The notes under the pieces were generated by a model that was not told the origin of the DNA, did no database searches, and saw nothing but the letters and a program-made list of their open reading frames with translations. Made by a program: the position numbers and the translations under genes. 61,794 nucleotides of DNA from an uncultured Cyclobacteriaceae bacterium (lineage in GTDB: Bacteria > Bacteroidota > Bacteroidia > Cytophagales > Cyclobacteriaceae): NCBI GenBank assembly GCA_937958005.1, contig CALGOB010000019.1, positions 1 to 61,794 on the forward strand, given 5' to 3'. Each line of letters opens with the position of its first letter. The first letter of the stretch is position 1. Positions 45,512 to 55,143 of this stretch are shown here, in pieces.

Positions 45512-48016
45512 TTAATCCGCCAAAAATACGGCATTTGCAAACAGTAATTTACCCTCATACCAAAAGCTTCTAAACAATGGATTATCTACAAAATAAACCA
45601 TATTTCCTCTTCCTTTTCTTTCAGATCCAAATACCAAAGTTTCAGTTAATCTGTCTTGTAGGTTCTGCCCCACAAAACCACCAAGCAAGTCATTTTTAGA
45701 TTGTATCGTACCTACATTAGACCCATCTCTCAGGTAAGCAAACCTGCTGCGGTTCGTCTTTAAACTGAAATAACCATTTTCCAAACCAAATGATAGTGGG
45801 TGAGAATTATCCAAACTTACTTTATATATAGCACCCGGTATAGCGTTTTCCAATCCTTTTCTAGTTTTATCTTCATTATTTATTAAAACGTCTCGCTTAG
45901 ATACTTCTTTTGACTTCAACTTAGATTCTTCGGCTTTATTGAAATAAGTGGTTAAAGAAGATCTACCATTATCCTTGATACTATTTAATGCATCTTCAAT
46001 CAGTATTAATTTACCTCCATCACGAACCCAGTCTTCTACTTTTTCAATAAATTGTTCCCCAAGATCACTATAATTTCCAGAAGGGAAGATCAACACATTA
46101 TAAATATCTAAGTTCACACTTTTAATATAATCCGTACGTAAAACCGTATATGGATAATCAATGTCTTTTTCAAAGAAGTACCTTATCTGCCCATAAGACA
46201 AATGTGATGTTCCTTCTCCTCCTACTAAACCAATTTTTGGCTTTTTCAATAAAGTAACTGATGCAGACCCTAAATCTTTCCCTATTTCTACAAAACCTGT
46301 TTTTACGGGGATCATCTTTCTATTAAATTCTTTGGCCAATTTATAAACCACTTGCTCATAACCTTCTTGATTCGCATTTTTAGTAATCACTAAACTCCCT
46401 CTCTCAAAAGAATTTCCTTCTATCGTAGTAGCCTCAGTTAAAATTCTAATTTTAAGACCTTTTTTGTGTAGTCCCGCTAAAAATTGACCATCTGCCAAGC
46501 TATTCCATTTAGTGATCAATGCGTAAGGAGCAGCAATACTAGGTACTACATTGTTAACTGATTGGTAATCATTTAATTTTTCTATTTTGAATTCATTAGC
46601 ATAAGCTTCAAGGCCATAAAAGAATGGCGCTGACCAGGCCGTTATATCGTAAGTCAAACTATCTTCAACATAAGTCTTAGGTTCAAATAAAACTTGAGCC
46701 AAAACGGATTTAGGTTGATTAGTAGGTATTACAATGTCTTTAGTTGTCAAAGTGTAACTAGCAGTCTTCTTTGACTGATAATGATATCCTTTTAGGTTTT
46801 TATTACTGGAAGTTGTTCCATATTGAAGTCCTAATTGATCTAGCCATTTGGTCAGGTCATCAACCCTGTCTTGGTTAGTGTTTTTGATCACAAAAGATTT
46901 GTATTTACCCAACTGTCCATTACTAGATTTAGTGAAATAAGATTCAAACTCGGAAAGCATTTTTTGGTTACTTTTAGAAGCTACTTCTATAGTGGACAAA
47001 CCTGTAGTCGTGTGGTGTGCGACTCTATCTTTCAAAGTCAAAACTTGACCATTTGCAATATCTATCCCCAATCCAGCCATACCATGACCAGCTTGCTCAT
47101 AAGTCATCCCAATAGCACCATTGAAGGTAGGGTATGTATCTCCGTAACTAGGGTATAATAAGTCAAATACTTCCCTTGTAAAATATAACCATCCCTTTTC
47201 ATCAAAATACCGTGCATGGTTTTTACCAATGGTTGTTTGAAAATCCTTCTGCCAGTTTGAGATCAAACTATGAAATGGGGCTGCAGCAGGGGCAAAATAA
47301 TAAGGGTTGTTAATAAACTGTTCATGAAAATCCACATGAATCTGCGGTAACCATTGGTTATAAACCTTCAGCCGTTGTCTAGTTTCTACTTGCGTTTGCC
47401 ATGCCCAATCCCTGTTTAAGTCAAAATTATAATGATTTTCTCTTCCTCCAGGCCAAAGTTCGCGGTGTTCTGCTGCATTAGGATCAGTGTTGTAACCCGC
47501 GTTTTGCCATTGCTCAAAGAAATGTACATAACGATCCCTACCATCAGGGTTAATGCAAGGATCTATAATTACTACCGTATTTTCTAAATAAGAAGAAAAC
47601 TTTTTGTCTGACAACAATTGATAAATGGTGTTCATAGAAGCCTCTGTGGCACTGCTTTCATTCCCATGCACGTTATAACTCAACCACACAATTCCTTTAT
47701 TATCTGAGGGGCTTCCATCTTGAATATTGGCTCTTTTTAAATTATCAAGCCTAATAGATTCTAAATTCTTGATGTTTTCTTCACTTGAAACGAATGCTAA
47801 CAGAAGAGGCCTCCCTTCATTGGTTTTTCCATACTCTATCAGTTTTACTCGACTAGAGGTGTTGTCAAGTTTTTGAAAATAACCTACCACTTCATGATGA
47901 TGGCTAAACTGGTCACCAATCTCATATCCAAGGTGCTCTTTTGGACTCAGAACCTGGCTATTCGCTTTATATAAAGTAAAAAATACAGTTAACGTCAGCA
48001 ATAAGATCTTTCTCAT
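45512..48016 (-). CDS. M14 family zinc carboxypeptidase, secreted
   Basis: The start at 48016 is preferred over 48046 because it gives a clean signal peptide (MRKILLLTLTVFFTLYKANSQ). Zinc and catalytic residues of M14 are present: HGNESSATEAS (His and Glu), INPDGRDRYVHF, DLNRDWAWQ (Arg region), and IHVDFHEQ (third zinc ligand). The catalytic domain (about 30-370) is followed by a long C-terminal region with a glutamine-amidotransferase-like fold (VGGEGTSHLSYGQIRYFF, DWVRDGGKLILIED). At about 834 residues it fits the large Bacteroidota M14 peptidases that trim extracellular peptides. It forms an operon with the gene at 44833. Confidence 0.9.
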   Translation of the reverse strand: MRKILLLTLTVFFTLYKANSQVLSPKEHLGYEIGDQFSHHHEVVGYFQKLDNTSSRVKLIEYGKTNEGRPLLLAFVSSEENIKNLESIRLDNLKRANIQDGSPSDNKGIVWLSYNVHGNESSATEASMNTIYQLLSDKKFSSYLENTVVIIDPCINPDGRDRYVHFFEQWQNAGYNTDPNAAEHRELWPGGRENHYNFDLNRDWAWQTQVETRQRLKVYNQWLPQIHVDFHEQFINNPYYFAPAAAPFHSLISNWQKDFQTTIGKNHARYFDEKGWLYFTREVFDLLYPSYGDTYPTFNGAIGMTYEQAGHGMAGLGIDIANGQVLTLKDRVAHHTTTGLSTIEVASKSNQKMLSEFESYFTKSSNGQLGKYKSFVIKNTNQDRVDDLTKWLDQLGLQYGTTSSNKNLKGYHYQSKKTASYTLTTKDIVIPTNQPKSVLAQVLFEPKTYVEDSLTYDITAWSAPFFYGLEAYANEFKIEKLNDYQSVNNVVPSIAAPYALITKWNSLADGQFLAGLHKKGLKIRILTEATTIEGNSFERGSLVITKNANQEGYEQVVYKLAKEFNRKMIPVKTGFVEIGKDLGSASVTLLKKPKIGLVGGEGTSHLSYGQIRYFFEKDIDYPYTVLRTDYIKSVNLDIYNVLIFPSGNYSDLGEQFIEKVEDWVRDGGKLILIEDALNSIKDNGRSSLTTYFNKAEESKLKSKEVSKRDVLINNEDKTRKGLENAIPGAIYKVSLDNSHPLSFGLENGYFSLKTNRSRFAYLRDGSNVGTIQSKNDLLGGFVGQNLQDRLTETLVFGSERKGRGNMVYFVDNPLFRSFWYEGKLLFANAVFLAD

Positions 48017-48159
48017 GTAGATTATATTTAACAGTAGAAAATGCAAAATAGGTGTATCTACTCTTTATTCAAATCCCAAACTGTAATATTTCGGCGTTAC
48101 TCCTAAAATAATAGAAAATAATACCCTCTTTCCAGTTCTCCATTAGTGACTAAATAGTT

Positions 48160-48335
48160 AATGAACCAATCCATTGCCTCTGCTGAGAAAGCTACAGCAC
48201 TTCCAGAAGAGTACGGGATATCCTATGGGCAATCATTTTAATGATCGACTCAGCACCTCCGCAAAGAAGCTTCAGCGCCTGCGGAAGAGTATGCGTTGTC
48301 CGATCAGGGGAGTTAATGTCTCTTAGGGATTAAAC
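48160..48335 (+). repeat. Expanded family-A repeat, copy A6, with two D palindromes
   Basis: Begins AATGAACCAATCC and ends TCTCTTAGGGATTAAA like the A consensus but is about 80 bp longer. The two hairpin tips are replaced by related palindromic inserts, at about 48177-48211 (CCTCTGC...GAAGAG) and about 48256-48289 (CCTCCGC...GCGGAAGAG). The linker TATGGGCAATCATTTTAATG is conserved. This is the most elaborate copy in the window. Confidence 0.8.
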
Positions 48336-48517
48336 GATACTTTCTTCTAATTCCAAATTAGCTACGTTTTTTAAGTCAAAATAACCATTTATTCAATTTA
48401 CCGAGTGATTAAATGATTACAACGAGTAATCGTTTCAAAAGTCCATTAGAACCCTCATCTTTGAGCCAGTTATTAGTTGCATAATAGCGATCTATTTTAT
48501 GGATTCAAACCGATCCG

Positions 48518-48550
48518 GCCACTATGTTTAGGCATAGTGGCTCTTTTTAT
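48518..48550 (+). terminator. Strong hairpin terminator in gene-poor region
   Basis: GCCACTATG-TTTAGG-CATAGTGGC, a perfect 9-bp stem, then TCTTTTTAT. No gene lies directly upstream on the plus strand, so it is either left over from a lost gene or ends a small RNA. The preceding 150 bp has no coding potential. Confidence 0.75.
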
Positions 48551-48729
48551 GCTTTTGGATCATTTGATCAAGCTGAATTCCTTACAAGAATTATGCTTGA
48601 TTCATGCCCGTCACCAAGTCAATAACGGTGATTTGAGGTAGGTATTACCTTTTCAAGCCCCTCATTATTGCTCCTTTGAAACAAAATTACTTTTGCCAAT
48701 TCTCCGATTCAACAAGACAGTAATTTAAT

Positions 48730-48852
48730 TCATCGAATATTAGCACCTACCAGTACTTCACCATTTTTATCGATCACTATACGGTGAATGATTGTTTGGG
48801 AATATGCCTGTTGGCAAAAAATTAAGAGTAAGAGAGTGAGTAACTTTTTCAT
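48730..48852 (-). pseudogene. Truncated carboxypeptidase-regulatory/TonB receptor N-terminus
   Basis: A 40-codon frame encodes a signal peptide (MKKLLTLLLLIFCQQAYSQ), then IIHRIVIDKNGEVLVGANIR and a stop. KNGEVLVGANI is the start of a carboxypeptidase-regulatory-like beta domain, the usual N-terminus of Bacteroidota TonB receptors (compare SGSVVDNNGEALIGVNI in the receptor at 9537). The rest of the gene is missing, so this is a 5' relic of a deleted receptor or surface protein. Confidence 0.7.
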
Positions 48853-49213
48853 GAGTTTTGATCCGTTTTTGATGATTCAAAGATTCAGGAAAAAGACGGT
48901 TACTCATAAATTGTCTGGCCGAACTCTAGAATATACAGGAAGAACTGTCAGATCATACTGCTACTCCGTTAGGGTCATCTTTAAAAAAGGTAAATAAGAG
49001 GAGCAAAAATGCCTGACACTAACTCCAAGGCCTGTTCCCGCTATACATTACTAGTCCTCGCACTAAGTGCTGTGGGCTATCCATTTCTATCGGGGCTATG
49101 AGGGAGAGTATGGTGATTATAACCATGCTTGCATAAGAAATTATACCTAATCTCTCTATTTATTGTGTTCTATTGGGTCATAACCACATTAAAATAGACA
49201 TGCCAAAAAGTTA

Positions 49214-49343
49214 AGAATTAGATCAGGGATTCCGCTTTTAAACTTTTCGAAATCAAAATGGATAAAAAGTTATCAGGATTGGAGAATGATTTTCATAAAT
49301 TAGATGATTATTTTTTTAAAAGCGGAATCCCTGAGAATTAGAT
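49214..49343. mobile_element. 110-bp MITE with 19-bp perfect ends and 10-bp target duplication
   Basis: CAGGGATTCCGCTTTTAAA at 49224-49242 is perfectly inverted at 49315-49333. The element is flanked on both sides by AGAATTAGAT (49214-49223 and 49334-49343), a 10-bp direct repeat as expected of a target-site duplication. The CAGGG terminus and 8-10 bp duplication fit what is known of ISAs1-type elements, so a relative of that family may have moved it. The interior has no gene. Confidence 0.85.
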
Positions 49344-49418
49344 ATGCAATAGTGTATTATCTCATTTTTTTATATAATTTTATGCCATAATTATCCGTTT
49401 AAAAAACTAATACTGTTC

Positions 49419-50003
49419 ATGAAAAAAATTCTAATCATCACTACATTATTTCTCTTGTGCCATGATTCTTTTTCAGCAAAGAAAATCAAAGGGTTAATCA
49501 TTTATGAAAATGATACAGTAAGAACTACATTCAATATGCCCTATAGCGTATCTGGTAAACCAAATTATCTTAAGATCCAGTATGGCATTAAATATTTCGA
49601 AAATGGAAAAAAGAAGACCTTAACAGCAAAGGATGCTAAAGAATATCAATTTAATCATGATGGTGAAAAAATCAGCATGGTTTCAGTCCAACTAACCGAA
49701 AAAAAGAAAGTGTTTCTAAAAATCAATGTTGATAAAAGATTAAAGCACTACTACTTTTATGATTTACAGTATTTTTATAATGGTAATTCATCCACGTCCA
49801 ATTTACTTAAAAAAGATGTTCTCCAAAAAGGAGATGAAAAGCCTCTAGTAGTTGAAAGGTATAAAATTGGTGGTTTTAAAAAATCTATGATTAAATATTT
49901 CAAAGATTGCCCTGGTCTTGCAATGAGATTTAAAAATAAAGTATATGGAAAAAAGAATATAAGATCTGCGGTTAGTTATTATAATAGTAAATGTAAAAAT
50001 TAA
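49419..50003 (+). CDS. Hypothetical secreted basic protein
   Basis: The 194-residue product has a signal peptide (KKILIITTLFLLCHDSFSA, cleavage near residue 19). The mature part is lysine-rich and beta-rich (KKIKGLIIYENDTVRTTFNM, VFLKINVDKRLKHYYFYDLQ) and ends with a cysteine-containing helix (IKYFKDCPGLAMRF). No family is recognised. It lies 76 bp after the 110-bp MITE and has no operon partner. The strand pattern and secretion suggest a periplasmic or surface protein. Confidence 0.65.
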   Translation: MKKILIITTLFLLCHDSFSAKKIKGLIIYENDTVRTTFNMPYSVSGKPNYLKIQYGIKYFENGKKKTLTAKDAKEYQFNHDGEKISMVSVQLTEKKKVFLKINVDKRLKHYYFYDLQYFYNGNSSTSNLLKKDVLQKGDEKPLVVERYKIGGFKKSMIKYFKDCPGLAMRFKNKVYGKKNIRSAVSYYNSKCKN

Positions 50004-50007
50004 CTCA

Positions 50008-50226
50008 TTAATAGAGGTCTGTTACTTTGTGAGAATTTTTTAATGGAAGCCTCATAATTTCTGCCATCATACCATTATCTGCAATAAAGCAATGAATTAT
50101 ACTACAGAATCTCATTCCAAAGACTCTAAAAGTGCTTTTTTCTAAAAAACTTAAAACTAAAGCATTATTATGTTTTCTAATAAAGAGTATCACGGTTGAT
50201 TTTGTATACCTAACATATCTGATCAA
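50008..50226 (-). CDS. Doubtful small protein frame
   Basis: A 72-codon minus-strand frame (MIRYVRYTKSTVILFIRKHN, ending LPLKNSHKVTDLY) is plausible in composition, but no family is recognised. Its 5' end overlaps a sequence shared with element C2 (ACAAAATCAACCGTGATA). It could be chance or a gene remnant. Confidence 0.25.
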   Translation of the reverse strand: MIRYVRYTKSTVILFIRKHNNALVLSFLEKSTFRVFGMRFCSIIHCFIADNGMMAEIMRLPLKNSHKVTDLY

Positions 50227-50241
50227 CTTCTCTAGTTTAAG

Positions 50242-50263
50242 TGATCTGTGGGGACACAGATCA
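50242..50263. repeat. Perfect 9-bp-arm hairpin
   Basis: TGATCTGTG-GGGA-CACAGATCA. It has no T-tract on either side, so it is not an obvious terminator. It lies in the 500-bp gap before the carboxymuconolactone decarboxylase-family gene and could be an operator. Confidence 0.6.
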
Positions 50264-50506
50264 AGGCGATATTTGTAAATAAAAAGCTATAATAAATAAA
50301 ACGTGATCATGTCTAATGGACAAAAAAATGGACTAGATAAGAATCTTCTTCATATTAAAGAGTTTTCTTGGTATATTAAGAGTGTGTTTCAAGCATACAA
50401 CTTTTAGGTACTTACGATCAATCAATATCTAAGTAAATCTTAGTGAGTTAAACGGGAATAAAGCTTCACTCAGGAAAAACTAATTTTTACATTTTAAACT
50501 TAACGC

Positions 50507-51085
50507 ATGAAAAAGATCAGTACAATGGTAAATGATGCCATAGTAACACCTGAATTAGAAGAGGTGTATGGTAAAATTCAAAAAGCCTTAAATGCCCCTT
50601 TTACACCTAATTTCTTTAAAGTATGGGGAGCATCTCCAGAATCTCTTAAAGGAATATGGCCGGTCATGGACAACATTCTTACTGGAGGCAATGTGAATAG
50701 AAAATTAAAAGAAATGATATTTGTAGCGATATCATCTCTTAAGGAGTGTCACTATTGTGAAGCAGCACACCATGCATTTTGCTTGCATATAGGGGTAACT
50801 CATGATCAGATCGATGATCTTATAAAAAGTCATACTTGTGAAGCAGAAGTGAAAGTAAAAACAGCAATTGATTATGCTGTTAAATTGGCAAAGGATTCAA
50901 ATTCTGGTACTCAAGAAGATTTCGATAATCTTATCTCTCTTGGTTACAGTGAAAGCGATATAATGGAGCTCATTGCTATGTCATCTATGGCTGTTTTTTA
51001 CAACCACTTGGCCAATGCAACAAAAATCAATATTGATACTGGCTTCACAAAAATCCTTGAATCAAAAAGAGCTGCTATGGCTTAG
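50507..51085 (+). CDS. Carboxymuconolactone decarboxylase/AhpD-family protein
   Basis: A 192-residue helical protein of the AhpD-like superfamily. The redox CxxC appears as ECHYCEAAHHAFCLHIG (about residues 81-97), with the conserved His a few residues later. Family members are peroxidase-coupled alkylhydroperoxidase reductases or uncharacterised; the CHYC-EAAH pattern fits the peroxidase-related group. No ahpC or other partner is adjacent. A hairpin terminator lies 32 bp downstream. Confidence 0.85.
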   Translation: MKKISTMVNDAIVTPELEEVYGKIQKALNAPFTPNFFKVWGASPESLKGIWPVMDNILTGGNVNRKLKEMIFVAISSLKECHYCEAAHHAFCLHIGVTHDQIDDLIKSHTCEAEVKVKTAIDYAVKLAKDSNSGTQEDFDNLISLGYSESDIMELIAMSSMAVFYNHLANATKINIDTGFTKILESKRAAMA

Positions 51086-51116
51086 TAGAATAACTTATCA
51101 TTGATAATTCATTTAA

Positions 51117-51149
51117 AACAAGGTCTTTATCAAGGCCTTGTTGCCTTTA
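51117..51149 (+). terminator. Hairpin terminator after the AhpD-family gene
   Basis: AACAAGGTC and GGCCTTGTT form a 9-bp stem (with G-T pairs at the loop end) around an 8-nt loop, followed by GCCTTTAT. The T-run is short. Confidence 0.55.
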
Positions 51150-51176
51150 TACACGTTTCGAAGACTTTTAAGTATA

Positions 51177-51283
51177 AATGAACCAACCCCGACCCAAGGG
51201 TACGGGGTATCTATGGGCAATAATTTAATGATCAACTCAAGAGTCGGGGCGCCTGCCAGGGGAATTAATATCCCTTAGGGATT
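51177..51283 (+). repeat. Family-A palindromic repeat, copy A7 (with insertion)
   Basis: Full-length A repeat with an extra CGCCTGCCAGG after GAGTCGGGG, before GGAATTAATATCCC. Copy A9 carries a similar insert (CGCCCGGCTAG) at the same place, so the two form a subtype. Confidence 0.9.
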
Positions 51284-51325
51284 CAAGCAATCTATAAAAA
51301 GGTAATTTACAGCACCTAATAGAGT

Positions 51326-51471
51326 TTATCACGGTAGAATAATTATAGTTACTTTGTTCCCTTTTCGCTCAAGTTTATCAAACAAATAATTACAAATTAA
51401 TAATCACTTTAACAGACTCAGAAAAGTATAGTGTAGAAGGAATTTGACTTATACTAAATCAATCGTGATAA
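51326..51471 (+). repeat. Family-C element, copy C1
   Basis: A 146-bp non-coding block bounded by TTATCACGGT at the left and ATCGTGATAA at the right, near-perfect inverted ends. It is similar along its whole length (by eye roughly three quarters identical) to copy C2 upstream of the propeller-MCP gene at 60996-61145; shared blocks include CTCAAGTTTAT, AAATAATTA and GTAGAAGGA/TTAGAAGGA. Similarity stops at the inverted ends, as expected of a small mobile element. Confidence 0.7.
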
Positions 51472-51644
51472 TGCTTAACCATCTATAGAATTTCTGTGAC
51501 TCCTTCATAAAAGGTTCTAATCCTAGGCAAGTTCCGAACCTTAGTTTTTGATGTAGTGCCCCAACTGAATGAGTTCAACACACCCTGACTCGGAAGTTAC
51601 TTCTTTAAACCAGTTACACCCTAATATGCCTAAACTCTCCTGGC

Positions 51645-51910
51645 TTAATTATAGATGTCTTCCGATTTCTTCAATGAATTTATACTATCTTCTACTCGTA
51701 TAAACATGGAAGCAACTTCCGCGCTAGAAAAGAATTTGCTTTGGGTCACTATGAAAGGCAGTGTCTCTTCTTCATAGCCGTGATAGAAACGGCATCCTTT
51801 TTCTGATAAGAAAAAGATATAGTGTATAGCGCGGACTTAGCTGGTGAAATAGGAGGATCAATTTGCTCCACCTCTTCTTTTTTGTTTTTTTGAGAAGATG
51901 AAGCGGTAGG
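51645..51910 (-). pseudogene. Frameshifted gene remnant downstream of uvrA
   Basis: Just after uvrA the minus strand encodes PSRPTASSSQKNKKEEVEQI and on to YTISFSYQKK. It then continues in another frame as FYHGYEEETLPFIVTQSKFF, EVASMFIRVEDSINSLKKSE and a stop at 51645-51647. A single frameshift near an A-run (about 51795-51805) separates the halves. The protein-like composition in both frames suggests a recently inactivated small gene. No family is recognised. Confidence 0.5.
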
Positions 51911-51921
51911 ACGACTTGGGA

Positions 51922-54756
51922 TTAAAATTTATCCTTCAAAAAGTCTGCAGTATAATTACCTTCAATTTTAATCATTTCTTCTGGCGTACCTTCAAAACAA
52001 ATAGATCCTCCTTCGTCCCCACCTTCAGGCCCAAGATCTATAATCCAATCAGCACTTTTAATCACTTCTATATTATGCTCAATAATGATCACCGAATGTC
52101 CTTCGTTCACTAGGGAATTAATTGAATCTAAAAGCTTTTTAATGTCGTGAAAATGCAACCCAGTAGTTGGCTCATCAAATATGAACAAGATATGATCCTT
52201 TTTATTTGCATTGTTTTTTCCTAAAAACGAAGCTAATTTCACTCGCTGTGCTTCCCCCCCACTTAGGGAACTTGAAGACTGCCCTAGAGAAACGTAACCT
52301 AAACCTACATCCATTAGTGGTTTCAGCTTAGAAATCAATGGTTTTTTCTCTTTAAAAAAATCAATGCTTTCTTCCACTGTCATTTCAAGTACTTCACTAA
52401 TGTTCTTATCCTTATAAGTAATGTCCAGTACTTCCTTCTTAAATCTTTTTCCATGGCAAGTATCACAAGTCAAATGAATATCAGCCATAAACTGCATTTC
52501 TATTTTAACTGTTCCCTCGCCTTGGCAAACTTCACATCGTCCTCCTTCTACATTAAAAGAAAAGTGCGAAGGCTTATAGCCTCTCTGTTTAGATAGGGTT
52601 TGATCTGCAAATAGGCTTCTGATTATGTCATATGCTTTCACATAAGTGACCGGATTAGATCGTGAACTTTTACCTATTGGGTTTTGATCTACAAATTCTA
52701 TCTGTGTGATTTTCTTATAATCTCCTTCTAAGCTACTATGTTTACCTGTCTGATCTGAAACTGTTCCTAAAATCTTTCCTACTGCAGGATAAAGTATTTT
52801 CTTGACCAAGGTAGATTTACCAGAGCCTGAGACACCCGTAACGACTGACAGGACACCTAATGGGAAGGCGATATTCAGGTTCTTTAAATTGTTTTCCCTA
52901 GCCCCTGTTATGGTAATCTGTTGAGTCCATTTCCTTCTCATTCCTGGTAAGGCTATCTCTTCCAAACCGTTTAAATACCTAGCAGTATGAGATACTGTCT
53001 CTGCCAAAATATCTGTTTGGTTTCCTTGAAATATGAGATGCCCTCCATGTGAACCTGCACCTGGGCCAATATCTATAATTTCATCCGCAGTTTCCATGAC
53101 TTTTTCTTCATGCTCAACCACAATTACACTGTTACCCAAATCACGGAGTGTCAACAATACTTTAATCAATCGATCAGTATCTCTAGGATGCAAACCGATA
53201 CTTGGTTCATCCAGTATATACATAGAACCTACTAAAGCACTACCTAGTGAGGTGGCTAGTTTAATTCGCTGAAACTCACCACCTGAGAGCGTAGCTGTCA
53301 ATCGGTTAAGTGATAAGTAACCTAAACCTACATCAGCTAAATACCCTAGCCTATTTTGAATTTCTTTTAAAATTCTATCGGCCACTTTACCTTGGTGGGT
53401 AGAAAGTTTCATTTCATCAAAAAAGGTAATCAACCTTTTTACCGGCATGAGTACTAAATCAGAAATGGAATGCTCATTTATTTTTACATATGAGGCATCT
53501 TTTCTTAGCCTAGTTCCTTTACAATCTGGGCAATCTGTCTTTCCTCTATACCTGGATAACATGACTCGGTACTGAATCTTGTGGGTCTGTGATTCTAGGT
53601 GTTTAAAAAAGGCATTGAGCCCTTCAAAATACTCATTTCCTTCCCATAATAAACGAAATTGTTCTTTGGTCAATTCGCTAATAGGCCTGTGAATGGGAAA
53701 GTCAAAATCCATGGCATGTTTCACCAGCGGTTTCTGCCATGCTTTCATTGTTTCCCCTCTCCAAGGTGCTATGGCGTTTTCATAGACTGATAAATTTCTG
53801 TCTGGCATGACCAAATCCTCGTCTATCCCTAATATCTTACCAAAACCTTCACATCTCCTACAGGCGCCATAAGGATTGTTAAAACTAAAGAAGTTAACAC
53901 TCGGTTCTTCAAACCTTATACCGTCCAGTTCAAATTTATCTGAAAATTCCTTTCTTTTTCCGCCTTTTAAATCTACAAAACAAAGCCCTTGGCCTTCAAA
54001 AAATGCAGTTTGTACAGAATCCGCCAAACGGAACTGGTTTTCTTCTTCACCCTTGTTAATTGCGGCGCGGTCTATCAGGATTTCAAGCAAATCAACAGCT
54101 ATTGTTTTTGATTCCAATAACTCCTCAATAAAAGTTACAGCCCCATCATATATCACACGGGTATACCCTTTACTCATGAGCAGTTCCAGTTCCTTTTTTA
54201 CTTCTCGTCCCTTCTCGGTTATAAATGGGCATGAGATAGTTAAGCGGCTACCATCTTCATGAGAAAGTATGTAATCCACTACATCGGTCACTGTATCTTT
54301 TGTAACTTCTTTCCCACTTTTTGGGGAGATAGTTACTCCAACTCTGGCAAAAAGTAGTTTTAAGTAATCATAAATTTCAGTAGTAGTTCCCACTGTGGAT
54401 CGGGGATTTCTCGTATTTACCTTCTGTTCTATGGCAATAGCTGGAGCAACTCCCTTGATATAGTCAACTTCTGGCTTCTCCATTCTACCCAAAAACTGAC
54501 GGGCATAACTGCTCAAACTCTCTACATATTTCCTTTGTCCTTCAGCAAAAAGGGTATCAAATGCCAATGAAGATTTACCAGAACCAGATAATCCTGTGAC
54601 AACAACCAGTTTATTTCTTGGAATTGCTACATTAATGTTTTTTAGGTTATTTACCCGGGCACCTTTTATTAAAATATACTTTTTAGGATCAAGGTGGTCA
54701 ATACTTCCTTTTTCTTTTTTGGCATCTATTTCTACTTCCATAAAGGAGAATTTCAA
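51922..54756 (-). CDS. uvrA: Excinuclease ABC subunit UvrA
   Basis: UvrA is the damage-sensing ATPase of nucleotide excision repair. The 944-residue product has two ABC modules. The first has [20 protein letters not shown] and [16 protein letters not shown]; the second has [20 protein letters not shown] and [16 protein letters not shown]. Zinc motifs are [29 protein letters not shown] and [14 protein letters not shown]. The start may be 54756 or the ATG five codons later (54741, MEVEIDAKK); no clear ribosome-binding site decides. It is followed by a frameshifted remnant. Confidence 0.95.
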   Translation of the reverse strand: MKFSFMEVEIDAKKEKGSIDHLDPKKYILIKGARVNNLKNINVAIPRNKLVVVTGLSGSGKSSLAFDTLFAEGQRKYVESLSSYARQFLGRMEKPEVDYIKGVAPAIAIEQKVNTRNPRSTVGTTTEIYDYLKLLFARVGVTISPKSGKEVTKDTVTDVVDYILSHEDGSRLTISCPFITEKGREVKKELELLMSKGYTRVIYDGAVTFIEELLESKTIAVDLLEILIDRAAINKGEEENQFRLADSVQTAFFEGQGLCFVDLKGGKRKEFSDKFELDGIRFEEPSVNFFSFNNPYGACRRCEGFGKILGIDEDLVMPDRNLSVYENAIAPWRGETMKAWQKPLVKHAMDFDFPIHRPISELTKEQFRLLWEGNEYFEGLNAFFKHLESQTHKIQYRVMLSRYRGKTDCPDCKGTRLRKDASYVKINEHSISDLVLMPVKRLITFFDEMKLSTHQGKVADRILKEIQNRLGYLADVGLGYLSLNRLTATLSGGEFQRIKLATSLGSALVGSMYILDEPSIGLHPRDTDRLIKVLLTLRDLGNSVIVVEHEEKVMETADEIIDIGPGAGSHGGHLIFQGNQTDILAETVSHTARYLNGLEEIALPGMRRKWTQQITITGARENNLKNLNIAFPLGVLSVVTGVSGSGKSTLVKKILYPAVGKILGTVSDQTGKHSSLEGDYKKITQIEFVDQNPIGKSSRSNPVTYVKAYDIIRSLFADQTLSKQRGYKPSHFSFNVEGGRCEVCQGEGTVKIEMQFMADIHLTCDTCHGKRFKKEVLDITYKDKNISEVLEMTVEESIDFFKEKKPLISKLKPLMDVGLGYVSLGQSSSSLSGGEAQRVKLASFLGKNNANKKDHILFIFDEPTTGLHFHDIKKLLDSINSLVNEGHSVIIIEHNIEVIKSADWIIDLGPEGGDEGGSICFEGTPEEMIKIEGNYTADFLKDKF

Positions 54757-55143
54757 AATTATTTTTTATAAAATATAATGGCTCAAAAATTAGCTAAAAC
54801 CTATGTCTAAAGCTATTAAATGAACTTTTTCCACTTACAAGTGTAACTATTTTTAACCCCTGAGTAAAATTTATTACACTTTTCTTTGAGGGTTCAAATG
54901 TAATTAATTGTCTTCATATAGTATAGCAACAATTCCACTTTAAAAATGATTGATAAAAAATGGATTTTGTTTCTTAAAACTGCATTTTAATTGCAAAAGA
55001 AATAAAAAAAAATTGATCAATCCTTTGGAGAAGTTATTGAAATAATTACTTTTGGAGTTATTGAAATTCATAAAAAATACAATTCTAACGCAAACCCATA
55101 CAATATTGATATAGACCTCTACGTTAACTAAACAGGTGAATTA
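54757..55143. other. Divergent intergenic region
   Basis: A 387-bp AT-rich gap between the divergent uvrA and sigma-factor genes. The plus-strand promoter at 55024-55055 is clear. For uvrA no matching promoter is obvious. No coding remnant was seen. Confidence 0.55.
55024..55055 (+). promoter_or_regulatory. Bacteroidota-type promoter for the sigma-factor gene
   Basis: TTTG at 55024-55027 and TACTTTTG at 55048-55055 are separated by exactly 20 nt, matching the TTTG / TAnnTTTG consensus of the primary sigma factor in this phylum. Transcription would begin near 55062, giving a leader of about 80 nt. Confidence 0.75.

Noticed and set aside
48788-48997. 69-codon plus-strand frame
   Set aside because: Antisense to the truncated signal-peptide relic and without recognisable features.
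54885-54905. GGGTTCAAATG-like string as a tRNA T-arm
   Set aside because: No matching acceptor, D or anticodon stems around it.
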